Source: Klebsormidium nitens (lineage: Eukaryota > Streptophyta > Klebsormidiophyceae > Klebsormidiales > Klebsormidiaceae). Taken from it: DNA of 64,000 bases. The DNA is taken from NCBI GenBank assembly GCA_000708835.1, contig DF237313.1, forward strand, positions 28,934 to 92,933. Reading direction: 5' to 3'. This document shows positions 22,141 to 34,100 of this stretch, piece by piece. Under the pieces are notes generated by a model. That model was not told where the DNA came from and searched no databases. It saw only the letters and a program-made list of their open reading frames with translations. Numbering within the stretch: position 1 is the first letter of the stretch; the number at the start of each line of letters is the position of its first letter. Both the position numbers and the translations under genes were made by a program.

Positions 22141-23489
22141 ATGCCAGATCTAGGCACAACTGCATCATCGCCTCGTCGTTTTCAGACTACGTCAAATCAG
22201 CGGCCTGCGTTCCGCTCTGGGCAACGTTTGAACGGAGCTCGCACTGGATCTTAGTTGAGGGAAGCGCCAGATTCGTCAGAAAGGAGCGTTGGTCGGCAGT
22301 AAAAGGGGTCGAGAAAGGACTATGCTACTGTTCGCCGGAATGATTGTCGCTATGCCTACGTGATGCTGTCGTTTCCAAATGATTCCGTTCCGTTTGTGCC
22401 TGGAAGATACGTACGGCCAGCATGGGTCAGCTGAGCGTTATTCGGAAGAGCTGGCAGCGGAAGAGTAGACGATTCAAACTCTACGAGCTGCTTCGTGCAC
22501 TTGAGAGGCCCTGCTTAGCTGAAGTCACCTGTCTTTTCTAACAAAGCCAGGAGATTCTTCAAACAAGAAAGCTATCATGTTTGTTCTTGCTCGCTCGCAC
22601 GTTGTCAGAAGGTCACTTGTCGAGTCTCTCTGTTTCTCAGTGCACTCCCGTCTAAGGGGGTGAAAGACGACGTGATTGGCCGGCGGTCGCTGTCAAATTG
22701 ATTGTACGGATATGCAGAAAGAATCAAACATGATCAAACATGAATTGTGGCTGGTTATACATGGCCTTCTGATGTAAAGCACAGTTCAAAGTCTGATTGA
22801 TTGCACTATGTTTGAGTGTGGTCCTATAGCTACTTGCTATTTTCTAAGATTCCATATAATGATTCAAGAGTGGCCCAAAAGACACAGATGATGTGATTGG
22901 GGATCTCGAAGGCCGGAACGCATCACAACTGCCCTTCACCTTTGCCCGGGGGTATGATTCATTGTGTTGATGTCATGATTGGGTGATCGAGGCATACGAA
23001 CATCCAAGATTTTTCCCGCATCTCGGGCAATGGTTCACGGTCCCTGAAGTGCTTCAGCAACTGGTCCCGTCGGACCGAGCTGTGAAAGTTTCGTGCCGGT
23101 GACAATCCCACCTTGGTAATGCCGAGCTTCTTTCCTTTCTTCTAATCTATAAATTCGATTCCAACACCTTCTCCGGCTGTTCTGGAGAGAAAAACATCAG
23201 TAGATTACCATGGGAGCGATCAATCCCCTCTGATTTCCATTTATTACAGCCCGTTAACGGCCAGCTGGCAGGTTAGGACAGCACCTAGCACATGCATTTG
23301 CATCTTTCTCGGTGCAGGTTGGACCTAAACAACGTTCAGTGCTTAGTATGTTCGTGCTAGCGAGGGACTGTACGCCTGTTTTAGAGTACTGCATTTGAAC
23401 AAGACTGTTGAGGTAGCCTTATCCGGTCCTCCATTTGCACCAAAGGCTCGCACAGACATGCCGAGTCTCTCCGTCGCTTTCTTCATCGA
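22141..23489. other. Intergenic region upstream of the GT90 gene
   Basis: No exon supported. It should include the promoter of the minus-strand glycosyltransferase, but no clear TATA box or other core element stands out. Confidence 0.4.
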
Positions 23490-23615
23490 GGTCAGCGGTC
23501 GCATATCGAGGAAACCTTTTCGTGGCCGTCAGATCTAGCCACGTGACAATTTGGACGGCAGGTGACGTTACCGGTTCGTTTCGCCCACAAGACCTTCGAT
23601 TCTTGCAATCATATA
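23490..23615 (-). repeat. Hairpin-array repeat, copy B (3' part, inverted, truncated by the gap)
   Basis: Read on the minus strand, 23615 down to 23490 matches the downstream part of copies A (17561 onward) and C (27506 onward): TATA..GTTGCAAGAATCGA, CTTGTGGGC, GTCACCTGCCGTCC, then GACGGCCACGAA and GCGACCGCTG. The conserved hairpin block of this copy would fall inside the run of N, and such repeats plausibly caused the assembly to break here. Confidence 0.7.
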
Positions 23616-24288
23616 NNNNNNNNNNNNNNNNNNNNNNNNNNNNNNNNNNNNNNNNNNNNNNNNNNNNNNNNNNNNNNNNNNNNNNNNNNNNNNNNNNNNN
23701 NNNNNNNNNNNNNNNNNNNNNNNNNNNNNNNNNNNNNNNNNNNNNNNNNNNNNNNNNNNNNNNNNNNNNNNNNNNNNNNNNNNNNNNNNNNNNNNNNNNN
23801 NNNNNNNNNNNNNNNNNNNNNNNNNNNNNNNNNNNNNNNNNNNNNNNNNNNNNNNNNNNNNNNNNNNNNNNNNNNNNNNNNNNNNNNNNNNNNNNNNNNN
23901 NNNNNNNNNNNNNNNNNNNNNNNNNNNNNNNNNNNNNNNNNNNNNNNNNNNNNNNNNNNNNNNNNNNNNNNNNNNNNNNNNNNNNNNNNNNNNNNNNNNN
24001 NNNNNNNNNNNNNNNNNNNNNNNNNNNNNNNNNNNNNNNNNNNNNNNNNNNNNNNNNNNNNNNNNNNNNNNNNNNNNNNNNNNNNNNNNNNNNNNNNNNN
24101 NNNNNNNNNNNNNNNNNNNNNNNNNNNNNNNNNNNNNNNNNNNNNNNNNNNNNNNNNNNNNNNNNNNNNNNNNNNNNNNNNNNNNNNNNNNNNNNNNNNN
24201 NNNNNNNNNNNNNNNNNNNNNNNNNNNNNNNNNNNNNNNNNNNNNNNNNNNNNNNNNNNNNNNNNNNNNNNNNNNNNNNNNNNNNNNN
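23616..24288. other. Assembly gap (673 N)
   Basis: An unbroken run of N. Any open frame spanning it is an artefact. Confidence 0.99.
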
Positions 24289-24302
24289 AGAGATGACTCA
24301 TA

Positions 24303-24354
24303 ACCGGTCATGACCGGTAGCATCATATCATATGATGGTCCGGGACCAGGTCCC
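24303..24354. repeat. Three consecutive inverted repeats beside the gap
   Basis: A perfect 16-nt palindrome ACCGGTCATGACCGGT at 24303-24318, then CATCATA/TATGATG at 24321-24337, then GGGACC-A-GGTCCC at 24342-24354. Three stems in 52 nt directly after the run of N suggest the edge of a structured or mobile sequence. Confidence 0.7.
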
Positions 24355-25145
24355 ATAGAAAGCTTGCTGATGAGAAACTTGACATCTCATATTACAGTCA
24401 TGTTAACTGGCCTGGAACATTACTGAAGGTTTGAGCATGACATCACATTCGACATGAAGCAGAAACTTTCAATCTGCGACGCTTCAAACTTGCGAAAGAG
24501 AAGGCTGCAGGAGATGAGCATACTCCTCCGCTCTTCGTGTGTGCGCGAAGGAAGCTCGATGGGACTGTGTAATTGAAGCCCGTACTATTGACTGTCTCAT
24601 ATTATTTGTAGAAATACTCGTATCTTCCTAAACCTTGCTTTGGTCAGTGGCGGTGTTGACAAACGCGCACGACCACGGCAAAAAATGCGTCTGATTGAGC
24701 AGCCTTCCGACAAATTCTTTGCCATGTTTTGCCAGTGGAACTTGCGATGCATGTTTGAACAAAGAGCTCTCGATCTTGTTTGAAATCATGCAAATCATGC
24801 GACTTACAGTCTTACACTCCTGTGCCTTATCGAGCAAAATGTCTGGATCATGCTTATAAGTAGTGGTTGGTTGTTGGTCCTGCCTCTTCCCTGCTCTCCG
24901 GCAAGCGCGACTCGCGGCGCGCTCGCGCCTGCTGGTGGCATCCACCGCTTCTACAAAAGCCTCGAATTTGTAAAAGCTCCAAACCCGCCAATATTTATCG
25001 GCCGAAGTGCGGCCGCGTAGGCCGGTGCACCAGGCCCAGGGTGGCGGCCATTCTACCGAGGGCGCTCGATGTAGCAGGACGCATTCCAATTAGCAGCGTT
25101 CTTTGCAGAGTCCGCGAACAGAAGAAGCGCTGCTGAGGCGCCGCA
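24355..25145. other. Upstream region of the membrane-protein gene
   Basis: No exon recognised. The last 100 nt should hold the promoter and 5' UTR of the gene starting at 25146; no clear core promoter motif was seen. Confidence 0.35.
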
Positions 25146-26175
25146 ATGGCGACCCGCAGTCTCTTGAGGTCCTGCGCGTTTTCAGCTCTATCGCTTGTCC
25201 TCATCTTTGCGGTGTTTGTTCAGGAAGGGGCTTCGCTGACGCTTGAAGTCACTGTTCACGTGGATGGCAGCACCAGCTTGCCTGACCCGAGTCTCCTGAA
25301 CGCCTTCCTGCGGAACCAAAGTGGTTTGCTCAACCCGCTGCTCCCTGACCGCCCTCCAATCCAGCTGCAGCTCTGCAACTCCAGCGTTTATTCCCAACCC
25401 TTTTATTTTTACACGCTGCAACACCCGGGAAGTTGCGCTAGCGCTCCAGGGTTGATAAGGAGCAAACCGAAAGCTGCAAGGACGCTTGAGGCAATCTGGC
25501 TAGCATCAGCGGCAGTCATCTTGGTTGCGCTAGCTCTTGCGTGCCTGATCAGCCGTCGGTCAAACTTGTCAGCTGAAGATCTGGCAGACGGCGCGTTGCG
25601 CTGGTGCTATAAGCTGGTGCCCGGCGAACCTGACCGCAGAATGACCGCAGACGACCTTAGTACTTGGATGATTTTCACCTCTTTGCCGGTGCCTTTTGTG
25701 CTAGGCCCCCTCTGCTTTGCGTACGTCGCCGTTGACAAACTCCTCCCAGCCCCGTTACCCGTCCAGCGGCCACAACGTTACGCTCAGCCTTTGCAACATC
25801 AGGAACGCCTTTCAGGTCTACATAGGCTTCTCAGACAGTTGTGACCAAGTGTCGGACTCTCTCTATCCAGGAGTCAGCCTCCCGCAGGTCGAAACGATTG
25901 TTTACAGCGATGACCACACTTTTAGCCAAGGCTGGGCACTGACCATTGTCCTATACTGTGCGGGCGTGGTCACTTGCGCCTTCTGGCTGCTCATCGCCGT
26001 AGGGGCGCTTCTTTACCTTGCGAGAGTCGTGAACTTTCTCTGCCAATGGAAACGGCCTCAGGCCAAAGTGCACGATGTTGAGATGCAGGACGCCACCAGC
26101 TTGTCAGACTCAGATGATGACGTAACGGGTGACGCAATCGGTAGTGGGTCGAATGTGGAAGGTCGGACGGGTTAG
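25146..26175 (+). CDS. Unrecognised secreted/membrane protein with signal peptide and three TM segments; apparent frameshift
   Basis: ATG at 25146 begins a clear signal peptide (residues 1-30, ending VQEGAS). A luminal region with N-glycosylation sequons (NQS, NSS) follows, then TM1 (about 116-135), a soluble loop (DLADGALRWCYKLVPGEPD), TM2 (about 174-196), a second luminal region (NVTLSLCN, GFSDSCDQ) and TM3 (ALTIVLYCAGVVTCAFWLL...), with an acidic tail (DSDDD) ending at TAG 26173. The frame changes between TM2 and NVTLSLCN, at about 25735-25765. One extra base in the C-run near 25750 would restore it; a 52-nt GT-AG intron from about 25700 is formally possible but would delete most of TM2. 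QLQLCN and TLSLCN suggest a duplicated luminal unit. Roughly 343 aa if joined. I do not recognise the family. Confidence 0.6.
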
Positions 26176-27279
26176 CGCGGCTGCTCGTTGATCTTGGGCT
26201 TGAAGCAGGCTTGACGCTGGTAGATGATAAGCGATTGAGCTCAGCGAAGGCAGAGAACCACGTCAGTGATAGGTCGATAAGAGGGGAGTAGGATCACCTG
26301 TAAGCAAGCGGTAGATTTAAGATCCAAAACTAGAGGTCTTCATGGGCGGGCGATACAGAGAAGCGAGAAAAAGAGGGGCAAACTTACGTCTCTACGCGGT
26401 CACGCGAAACATATTTTAACGTGAAGGCGCGGTTCTTGACCTTTATTGCTTCTGAGGAATTTTAGTACCTTGGCTCTGACTTTTGATGACCTTCAACTAG
26501 TTATAAGAGGCCTAGAAACCGTTTCATTGGCGGTTATATCTTGGCCCTCTAGCCGTCAACTTTCCGTAGTCTACGTGAAACCGTTGACGATCAACATGAT
26601 GCTGCTTCTGTCCTTTGCTCACGTCCCCGACCCATTGAAGCGCATTTGTTTTGACGCCTTTCAGTGCTTTATGAAATAGGCCGAGTAGCACGATATGGGC
26701 GTCACATACATGCACCTTTCATGTACCAGCACTACGTACCAAGAATTTTCGAACAGCCAGCGGCTTCGTATTGGAATCCATGCGGATAAATAGACTACGG
26801 AAGAATCAGCCTCCCAATGACTGGTGCAATAAAAAGTCGATGAAAGCGGGCAATGGTCGAATCGGAAAAAGTGTCTTCATTGAGCCGCTTCTTGGGTGGA
26901 TAATCCACCATGTTTAATCCGCTTCTTACGTTACACGTGTTGGATGAACACAGCTATCTATCTCGTTTTAAAAAATCAATTTAGCAGCTTAAACTCCCAA
27001 TATGTGATTTGCAGTCCCGACTCGGAGCAACATCTTAGCAGTATGCTTATTGCCTCGCCGCTTCAAATATACTTGTCAATGGTCCCCTCCAACATAGCAA
27101 ATTGTCGCTCTTATTTATATGGATATTGAAGCGCAGCCAATATCTAGTAAGAGGTAAACGCTTGAACTTGAGTCCTGGCTGCGAGCAGCCCCTCATATCA
27201 TTCACGTGTCATTGGAAAGTGAGAGACATAGTGGTCTTGAAAGCTCAATAAGTTGTGGTTGTTCCGATAGAGTAGAATA
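26176..27279. other. Intergenic region
   Basis: About 1.1 kb without a recognisable exon or RNA gene; AT-richer than the neighbouring coding DNA. It should contain the 3' UTR of the membrane-protein gene. Confidence 0.4.
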
Positions 27280-27640
27280 GGAAGACGGCAGAGGAGTGGT
27301 TCCTAAGCCTCTGGGGCGTTGCCCCGGCCAGAGAGAGCTCCCGAGGGAGCCCCCCCTGCCAGACGGAGGCCCTTGGCCTCAACGTCGGGGGATCACCCCC
27401 AGCGAGCAGACACCCCCCGAGAGGGGCTCACGGCGGAGGGCGTTCCAGCCCTTCAACGCGACGTCTCGCTATCTGCAGAGCCAGACAGCAGTTGTCGACA
27501 TTTATATGGTCGCAAGAATCGAGGGTCTTGTGGGCGATGTAGGCCGGTGACATTAGCAGCCGTCCGATTCCCAGATGGCAGGATCTGACGGCTACGAAGA
27601 GGTCACGCGCGACCGCTGTTCACGGCGTCCAAAGAAAGAC
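27280..27640 (+). repeat. Hairpin-array dispersed repeat, copy C
   Basis: Same element as at 17334. The first ~158 nt differ at only about three positions: the GCTCC/GGAGC stem is extended to GCTCCC/GGGAGC, and the other two changes (in GAGGCCCTTGGCCTC and CCCCCCGAGAGGGG) leave the stems pairable. At the sixth hairpin position the sequence is unrelated to copy A but still pairs (AGGGC-GTTCCA-GCCCT near 27437-27452). Downstream it shares CAACGCGAC, GCTATCTG, GCAAGAATCGA and GACGGC blocks. No flanking target-site duplication was evident by eye. Confidence 0.85.
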
Positions 27641-28938
27641 GGAGCGCATCAGTGACGAAGCAAATCGTACAATCCAACAAGACAAGAGAAGATAAAGTTG
27701 CTACCCGCCCAACTCGAAGTGTTACATGGCACTGCTAAAGCTTCACAATCCCTTGATACGAATGCATGATGTGTGAGTCTGAGCCGGACCAAAGCGGGTC
27801 CTGCTCGGAAGATGCCCACCCTCTGCCTCTCGGTCCTCCGGTCTCACTTCAAGGATGCAAGTTCAATGAATGACTTTCGATCTCCTGTAAGATGAAAAGT
27901 ATGAAGCAGACAGGGTTGGTGGAACTTGTACTATCTGCTGCGCATCCGAAGTGCAGTCTGATTACGTTGACAAGAATGACTTTGGCTGCGGATGAAAGCT
28001 GCAGAGAATCTTCGGATGCGCGTTTCAATGCTGCATGGAAGTAAATGAAGTACGACACGAGTCAAAGTCGTCTCTTTGGAATTACATCCAAGGTGCATTA
28101 AATTTGAACAGGCAACTTGGCGCCTTCTCTCGAGACGGGCTCGCCTGAGTGGCCAGTTCCCCGTCGTACTCAAAGACGCATTGTCCTCCCACCAAGCGGG
28201 CACAGTTCGCTTGCTCTCATTCAGGACGACGTGCACGTACGGGATAGGGCTGCATACGGACTCAAGTCCTGAGAATTTTGACCAAAATCGACAGTGACGG
28301 GCAGCTTCTGCATGCGCATTCACGACGATTGGCATACCATGGCCGGCATTGCCAAATCAAGCATCACCGTACTGAGGCCGGCTTTGCATATTGACAGAAG
28401 CATAATATCACAGTAGTATCATCACTGCTCCATCACTGCATCTATATACGAGCATGCAGGGTGATTGTTGAGTGGCCACATCGGCCGGATGCATACGTTA
28501 CAGCAATTAGCGAGTATGCGCAATTATGTGGCCATCGAGTAATCAGCAGTGCATGCAGTGCACAGCTATGTACGTGCTGTGCACAAATTAGTTCTGAACG
28601 TCCAAACCAAGCTTCGAAATCGAAAGAGCAGGCCGGTGACCCGCAGATTCCCAGCTTCCGACCGTCAATCGGATGCATCTAGCGTTTCGAGCAAAGTTTT
28701 CAAAACAGGCCCGCACTCTTGAATATGTACAATTGTTCGCTCCATCTTGCTTCAAAGCCGTCCATCTCATGCCAAGATACCTTCTCGTCGTTCTGCCCGT
28801 CAATAGGCGCCTCACAACTTCGATCACGCCAACTTACTACCCAGCTCTGAACAGTTTTTCGATTAGCTGCATTTGAGCTTCTGCACAGCCATGTGTCATC
28901 GTGACCACAGCTTCGAAGCTTGGCTGCCTGCCTATACA
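27641..28938. other. Intergenic region downstream of PRT6
   Basis: No exon supported. The PRT6 3' UTR should occupy its right end. Confidence 0.4.
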
Positions 28939-31127
28939 TTACAAAGATTCACTGCCAAGGTGAGACGAGTGAAGCAGCTGGGAGTTCTGGTCGAGCCCCG
29001 CCGTCAGCCACATGCGTTCAATCTGCACAACTTGGATAGCGGCGATTCAGAAGGGTGAAGAAGCGAAGTCCGACCACTTTCGATTCTTTGAATCAATTCA
29101 ATCGTTGAAATGGAGACAACAGTCTCTGTGACTATGGGTCCGCATTCCAAGCGTAAGAGGACGCCCTGGTAAGGCAAAGGTTTTCCTCAATTCTAATCTC
29201 TCAATCGCGAATGCTGTAAGGGACCATCCTGCCTGACCTTTCCGAACCCATTGGTTGTAACAATTGTTTGCAGTTGAGGAGACCGTAGAAGCAGGTCAAG
29301 AAAGACGCAATGTGTCCGATTCGAGAATCGGTCTTTTGGAAGAAGCCAGTACTTCTCCAGCAATTCGAGGGGCCAGCTCTTACCTCGTCGTATCTGAGGC
29401 GGCTGAGCCGTAACGGCCTGCCCCGCTTCAAGAAAGCGTCCTCCTGGAAAGACACGCGGTACGACTGGGTTGATAGAGCAGCATCTAAGTTGTACAACGC
29501 AGATCAGCAAGCGAACCAAAACGGTTGTGTATGTAATTCGCAGTTTTTCAAGAGAGTAAAGAAACTTGCTGTACTGGAAATTAACACTTGCACACACCTT
29601 ACCGAGAAAGTGACCGGATTCTACAGCAAGAGTGTTTGACACCAATGTTCTGCAGGCTCCATATCGTTCTGCATCATGTCCTTCAGAGATCCGATCGAAA
29701 GAACATGGGCACTTTCAACGCTTTGTAGCATCTTTTCAACTTCAAAAATCATCCTTGACAAGACTCGCCGCCTCTGACACCAAACTAAATGCTTTCCAAC
29801 GTTTAGCGCAAAGACACGAAGACACGCGCCGCACCCCCTCACCTCGCCGTGGACGTCTAGATAGATGGACGGCGCCATGCAGGCGCGGTCGCCCCTCAGG
29901 ATCAGCATCTGGGTCGACCGGAGCAGCAGAAAGATACCGATGCCCATCCCACCTGCAGAAAACCACCTCTATTAGCGACTGTGCCAGAGTGATTACAGTG
30001 AACACAAGCCAACTTTTGACAGCAATTGGACGGGGCCCGACTCGTCACAGGATTTTAGCAGTAAGAAGAAGGAACGGTGGTCTGTGAAGGAAGCTGCGAA
30101 GACTGATGACGAGCAAGCGCTGCACTTGAACGCGCGAAAGAAGGCAGAGCGTCCGAGGGAAGGGGGTTCGCTGATCCGAGAGTTACTGCAGAATCAGGCA
30201 GACTGTCACTTTCACATCGGAACGGATTGCTGTCAGGATGCGCTTCCAGATCAGTCTGGACATGCGAGAGGGAGACGAAGGATTGTTCTACACGGAATGG
30301 ATAACGGAGATCGATTCTCACAGATGCCCGCCCTGAGGAGGTAGAGGTTGAAAGGAGGCACTCACACTCAGCCGCGTGTCGGGAGCACTCCCCTCGGCCC
30401 TCCACGTGGCAGCACTGGCTCTTGCAGCACACCAGCGTGCCGCACAGCAAACACAGCGCCGGCTCCCTGCACCAGGAGACGTCAGACCCACACGTCAGTT
30501 CTGACGACACCTTTGAGCGGCGCGCTTAAGGAGTCCTTTGACAGCCCCCGTACCTCAAAGAAGCCTCGTTTACGTCGCGGGAGATTGTATACATGCTTGC
30601 GGACAGGAGGGACTGATTCGGCTGTCGTAGGAAAATTTGCAGTGGATCTCACCTTGGCACCGTCCCGCATCGTCCACATTTGCGGTTCATCTCGGCCAGA
30701 AGCAGCTCCTGCCAACAACAAAAGTGAGCATCTCAACCAGAGGACCAGAATGAAGCGGAAGATTGCAGCCTGTTGTGCAAGCACGCCACATTTCTGGCGT
30801 CCAATCATTCCCAAAGCATCGGCCTGACTGATCGGGCTGCCTAAGAATCTCCCAGATCCGAAGCCGCTAGACTGCGCTGAATGTCAATCCTTCTCCTCAC
30901 ATAAGACGATGACGATGAGTCAACCATTCCCATGACTAAGAGGTCTGGGCTTGACAGTTCAACGCTTGTCTTCTCCATAGCCCATACGTAGGCCTACTTC
31001 GCATGCAAGTGCGTTTGTCTGAAGCGAGTACGCACCTGGAAGACGTCCGGCAAGTCGACGAGCTTGAGCTGCGCACGGCCTGAGAGGAGGAGGTGACGTG
31101 GCACGACCGGCGCTGTTGGCGGCATTA
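28939..31127 (-). other. PRT6: PRT6 exons 35-40: C-terminal UBR lid with zinc-binding cysteines
   Basis: Reads LKLVDLPDVFQ, MNRKCGRCGTVP, EPALCLLCG, CCKSQCCHVEG, CSRHAAEC, GIFLLLRSTQML, YLDVHGEED, RGRPLRLSRLRYDE, then LTAGLDQNSQLL close to the stop. This is the conserved C-terminal region of UBR1/UBR2/PRT6, where Cys/His pairs fold over the RING. The last coding exon is only 84 nt; the stop is TAA at 28939-28941. Confidence 0.9.
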
Positions 31128-34100
31128 CTGCAAACAAGCAGGGCAAGTTTTGAGCAGACTGGACTTGGAGAAATCGGATTGACTTGCAGACGGTGGAAGA
31201 TCATGGCTTCCAACGAGCCCCGCTGACGGTCAGAGCGGTTGCCTTCTGCCGCCTCTACAGCACCACAGCCTAATGTCACCTAGCCCAAACACACTTTGGA
31301 TCGCGGGGAGAAAGATTGGAAAACAGCGTGCCCAGCACTTGGCGACGAGCAGCGTGTTGTTCTCAACCCGTCTTTCAGCAAAGAAACAGATCAGCGGCGT
31401 CTGCTTAGCTGCAGAACGATTTTAGAGCAACTCAAAAGCCCGTTGTCTCACCTTGTTTCGAAGGTGGAGCGATCCCCATGGCTTGAAGGACAGATGGAAC
31501 GGGAGGCAGGCCCAAGTAGCGCTCCCAGTACTGGTAGCTCATAAGGTCACCTGCAACTCAGAAAGAGCGGCCTTAGAAGAATGCTTGCAAACATGGAACC
31601 AGTTCTTCGGTGGTTGTCAGGCTGTCCGACTGGTTTCATACTTTTAAGTGGGAATGGATGCACTGCCCTTTGAACCGCGGTTGATACAGAACCATAAGGG
31701 AGAATTGCGCACTGTGTGGCTGCCTGCTTCGAAAACCCTTGCATTGTGGATGGTCCAGAATTCCGGTGCTTGCGCTGCAGCAGATGGCCAGGAAAAGCGA
31801 ATGGGGTCGCAACGACGTGTTCCACTTTACGACTTCCCATGAGCATTTTTGAGGGTGGCAATGTCTAGATTCCGCACGGGTTCTGCCTCACTAGAGTGAA
31901 AAAGAGAATCCTTGATTAACGTCACCTCATATAGCACGGCCCGTCATTGCGCTGATGAAAAAAGAGAGGACCCCTTGAATCACACGGGGTGGCCCCCTTG
32001 GAATGTCAGTTTCTGAAAGCAATTCCAAAATGATGCACGCGACTGACCGTCCAAAGCGCCCGGCCCAGAGACTGGCGGCAGGCGTCCGCTGACGACATGC
32101 ACCTGCATAACATTCGCAAGGAGCGGTAAAAGACTTGCAAGAGCGGTAAGACAATTCGCAAGAGCAATGAGAATGGTTTAAGGACGAGATCAGTGGCGGA
32201 ACTCAGAAAGAGAAGCGGGACGAGAGGCTTGACCGAAAACCGCAGGATTGCATCTCCTCAGATTGAGTGATCGTCGACTCAGCTCATTGACAAAGACTTG
32301 AATCAGAGAGCAAAATCGAAAGAAAAAGGCGAAGTCGATGATAATATTGGCCCCATCTACAATGTCGCATGCTAGAGAGCAAGAAAACCAGAGCTTTACG
32401 TAGAGAGAAGCACCACGTTGGATCTGCAAATCGTTTAGGCGACGTCTTTCGTACCAGTATTGCCGCTCTCCTGAGAAAAGGCACCAGCGCGGCTTGCACG
32501 ACGGCCATCAGAGCTAGGTCCACGGGAGCGGGTTCGTCCGCATCGGACCGCCGAAGCGCGGCGGCTGCGAGGAATGCTTGCGCTGCGGCCGCGTGATATG
32601 CGACGTTGACCATCGCGAGGGCGCCGGTGTGAGAGGGGAAGCCCACGTGGGTCTGCAGACGAAAGGGCGTAGGTTAAGGTAACCAAAGATGGTTAGACGG
32701 GAGGGTGTTAAATTCAATGGGAAGGCACACGTGGGTGTCCAGCTGCTGGGTTGGTCGAAGCCGGATGGTAATGTTCTGACCAACTTTAGCTCACACAACT
32801 TGACGCTCCTTACTTTGCAGAAGTCGGCGAGCAAAACAGGCATGACACACGAGACGCTCGGGTACTTTGACCCTTAGACAAACTGGAAGCAGCTTTTGAA
32901 GCGAATCAGTGAACAGAAATTTGCTAGGGCTCGTAGCATTGCAACCCTACAGTGCTCAGACCCCAGAAAAGTGTCTCCGACTGTCAATTGCTCCTTGAGA
33001 GGCTCCCTCAGTAACGGAGGCTTGATTGCCTGCACGTAAATGTTTGTGAGGAAGCTCTCGCCAAGAAGCCCAGAGGATTTGGAAGCAAGCTTTTCAGTTG
33101 CTGGCACAGCCACTCTGGGCAGAATAAGCGCATCGTCTCTACCTGAAAGAGGAACACCAGGATCCAGAACGGGTCCTGTTCCAGCGGCGACTCGTCCGAC
33201 GCATCCTCTTCTTCCGTCCCCTCATCTGGTGCCCCCGAGGTCGCATCCATAGCCGCGGGAGAGGGATCCCCCGTTACATCCCTTTCTTCGAGTGGTTGTT
33301 TGTCTACTTTTTGGGGGCCGTTTGCTCCAGCACGAACTGCCGCTTCGCCATCCGAAAGCGCAGCATCTTTGCCTTTCCGATCGAGAGGACCTGACGCTTC
33401 CTTCGCGCTAGGTTCACTTCCCAGCCTACCCCTGAACTGGGCACCAAACTCTGGGGCTGCGTTCGCTGTCGAGCTGACCCCACTTGCCGCCGCGACCCTT
33501 TCCCCGAGGCTGTCACTTTGACCGTTATCTGGCACCCCCATCGGACCTGTTGCGTCATCCCCATTCCGACCCTTCGGATTAAGCCCACCGCCACAGACAG
33601 GGCCAGCCCCAAGCGCCGCCTGCCAGTCTAGTATACCCATTTCCCTTTGCATAAGGGGTTCCTCGTCGAAAGTGGTGGAGAGGACCGCTAGCTTGGCCAG
33701 CGCGCGCAGCGCCCGCCAGTGCGCGCTCGCGCCCCCCCACAGCTCCAAGAGCTCGCCTTCTACCTGGTCTGAGGAGGTGCCACGTGGCGCAGCCCCAGAA
33801 CTGCCACGTGTCTCGACCTCGCAGTGGACGACGTTGGCGGCCAGAATGGACCACAGCTCCTGCAAGAAATTGAGAAACCAGGTGTCGTGACTGAGTTCAG
33901 CGCTTTTCCGCGAAGCTAAACAAAAGTAGGCACACGACCGTACTTTGCAGACTGCCATGTTTGATATCAAAGACACACTTGAACCCGCAGCTCAGCAGAC
34001 ACCGGATACTTGAGCGTGGAGTACGATTCTAGATTTGCTTCGTTCCTTCCTTTCATATTGCCCGCTGTGGTCACTCTGTTCTGTCTCTCCTACTTGCTCC

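Noticed and set aside
23435-24356. Several open frames spanning the run of N
   Set aside because: Artefacts of unknown bases; the flanks are repeat sequence.
29193-29340. Alternative final PRT6 exon reading VRQDGPLQHSRLRD
   Set aside because: The exon 28939-29022 gives LTAGLDQNSQLL, which fits the conserved UBR C-terminus, and matches the splice phase.
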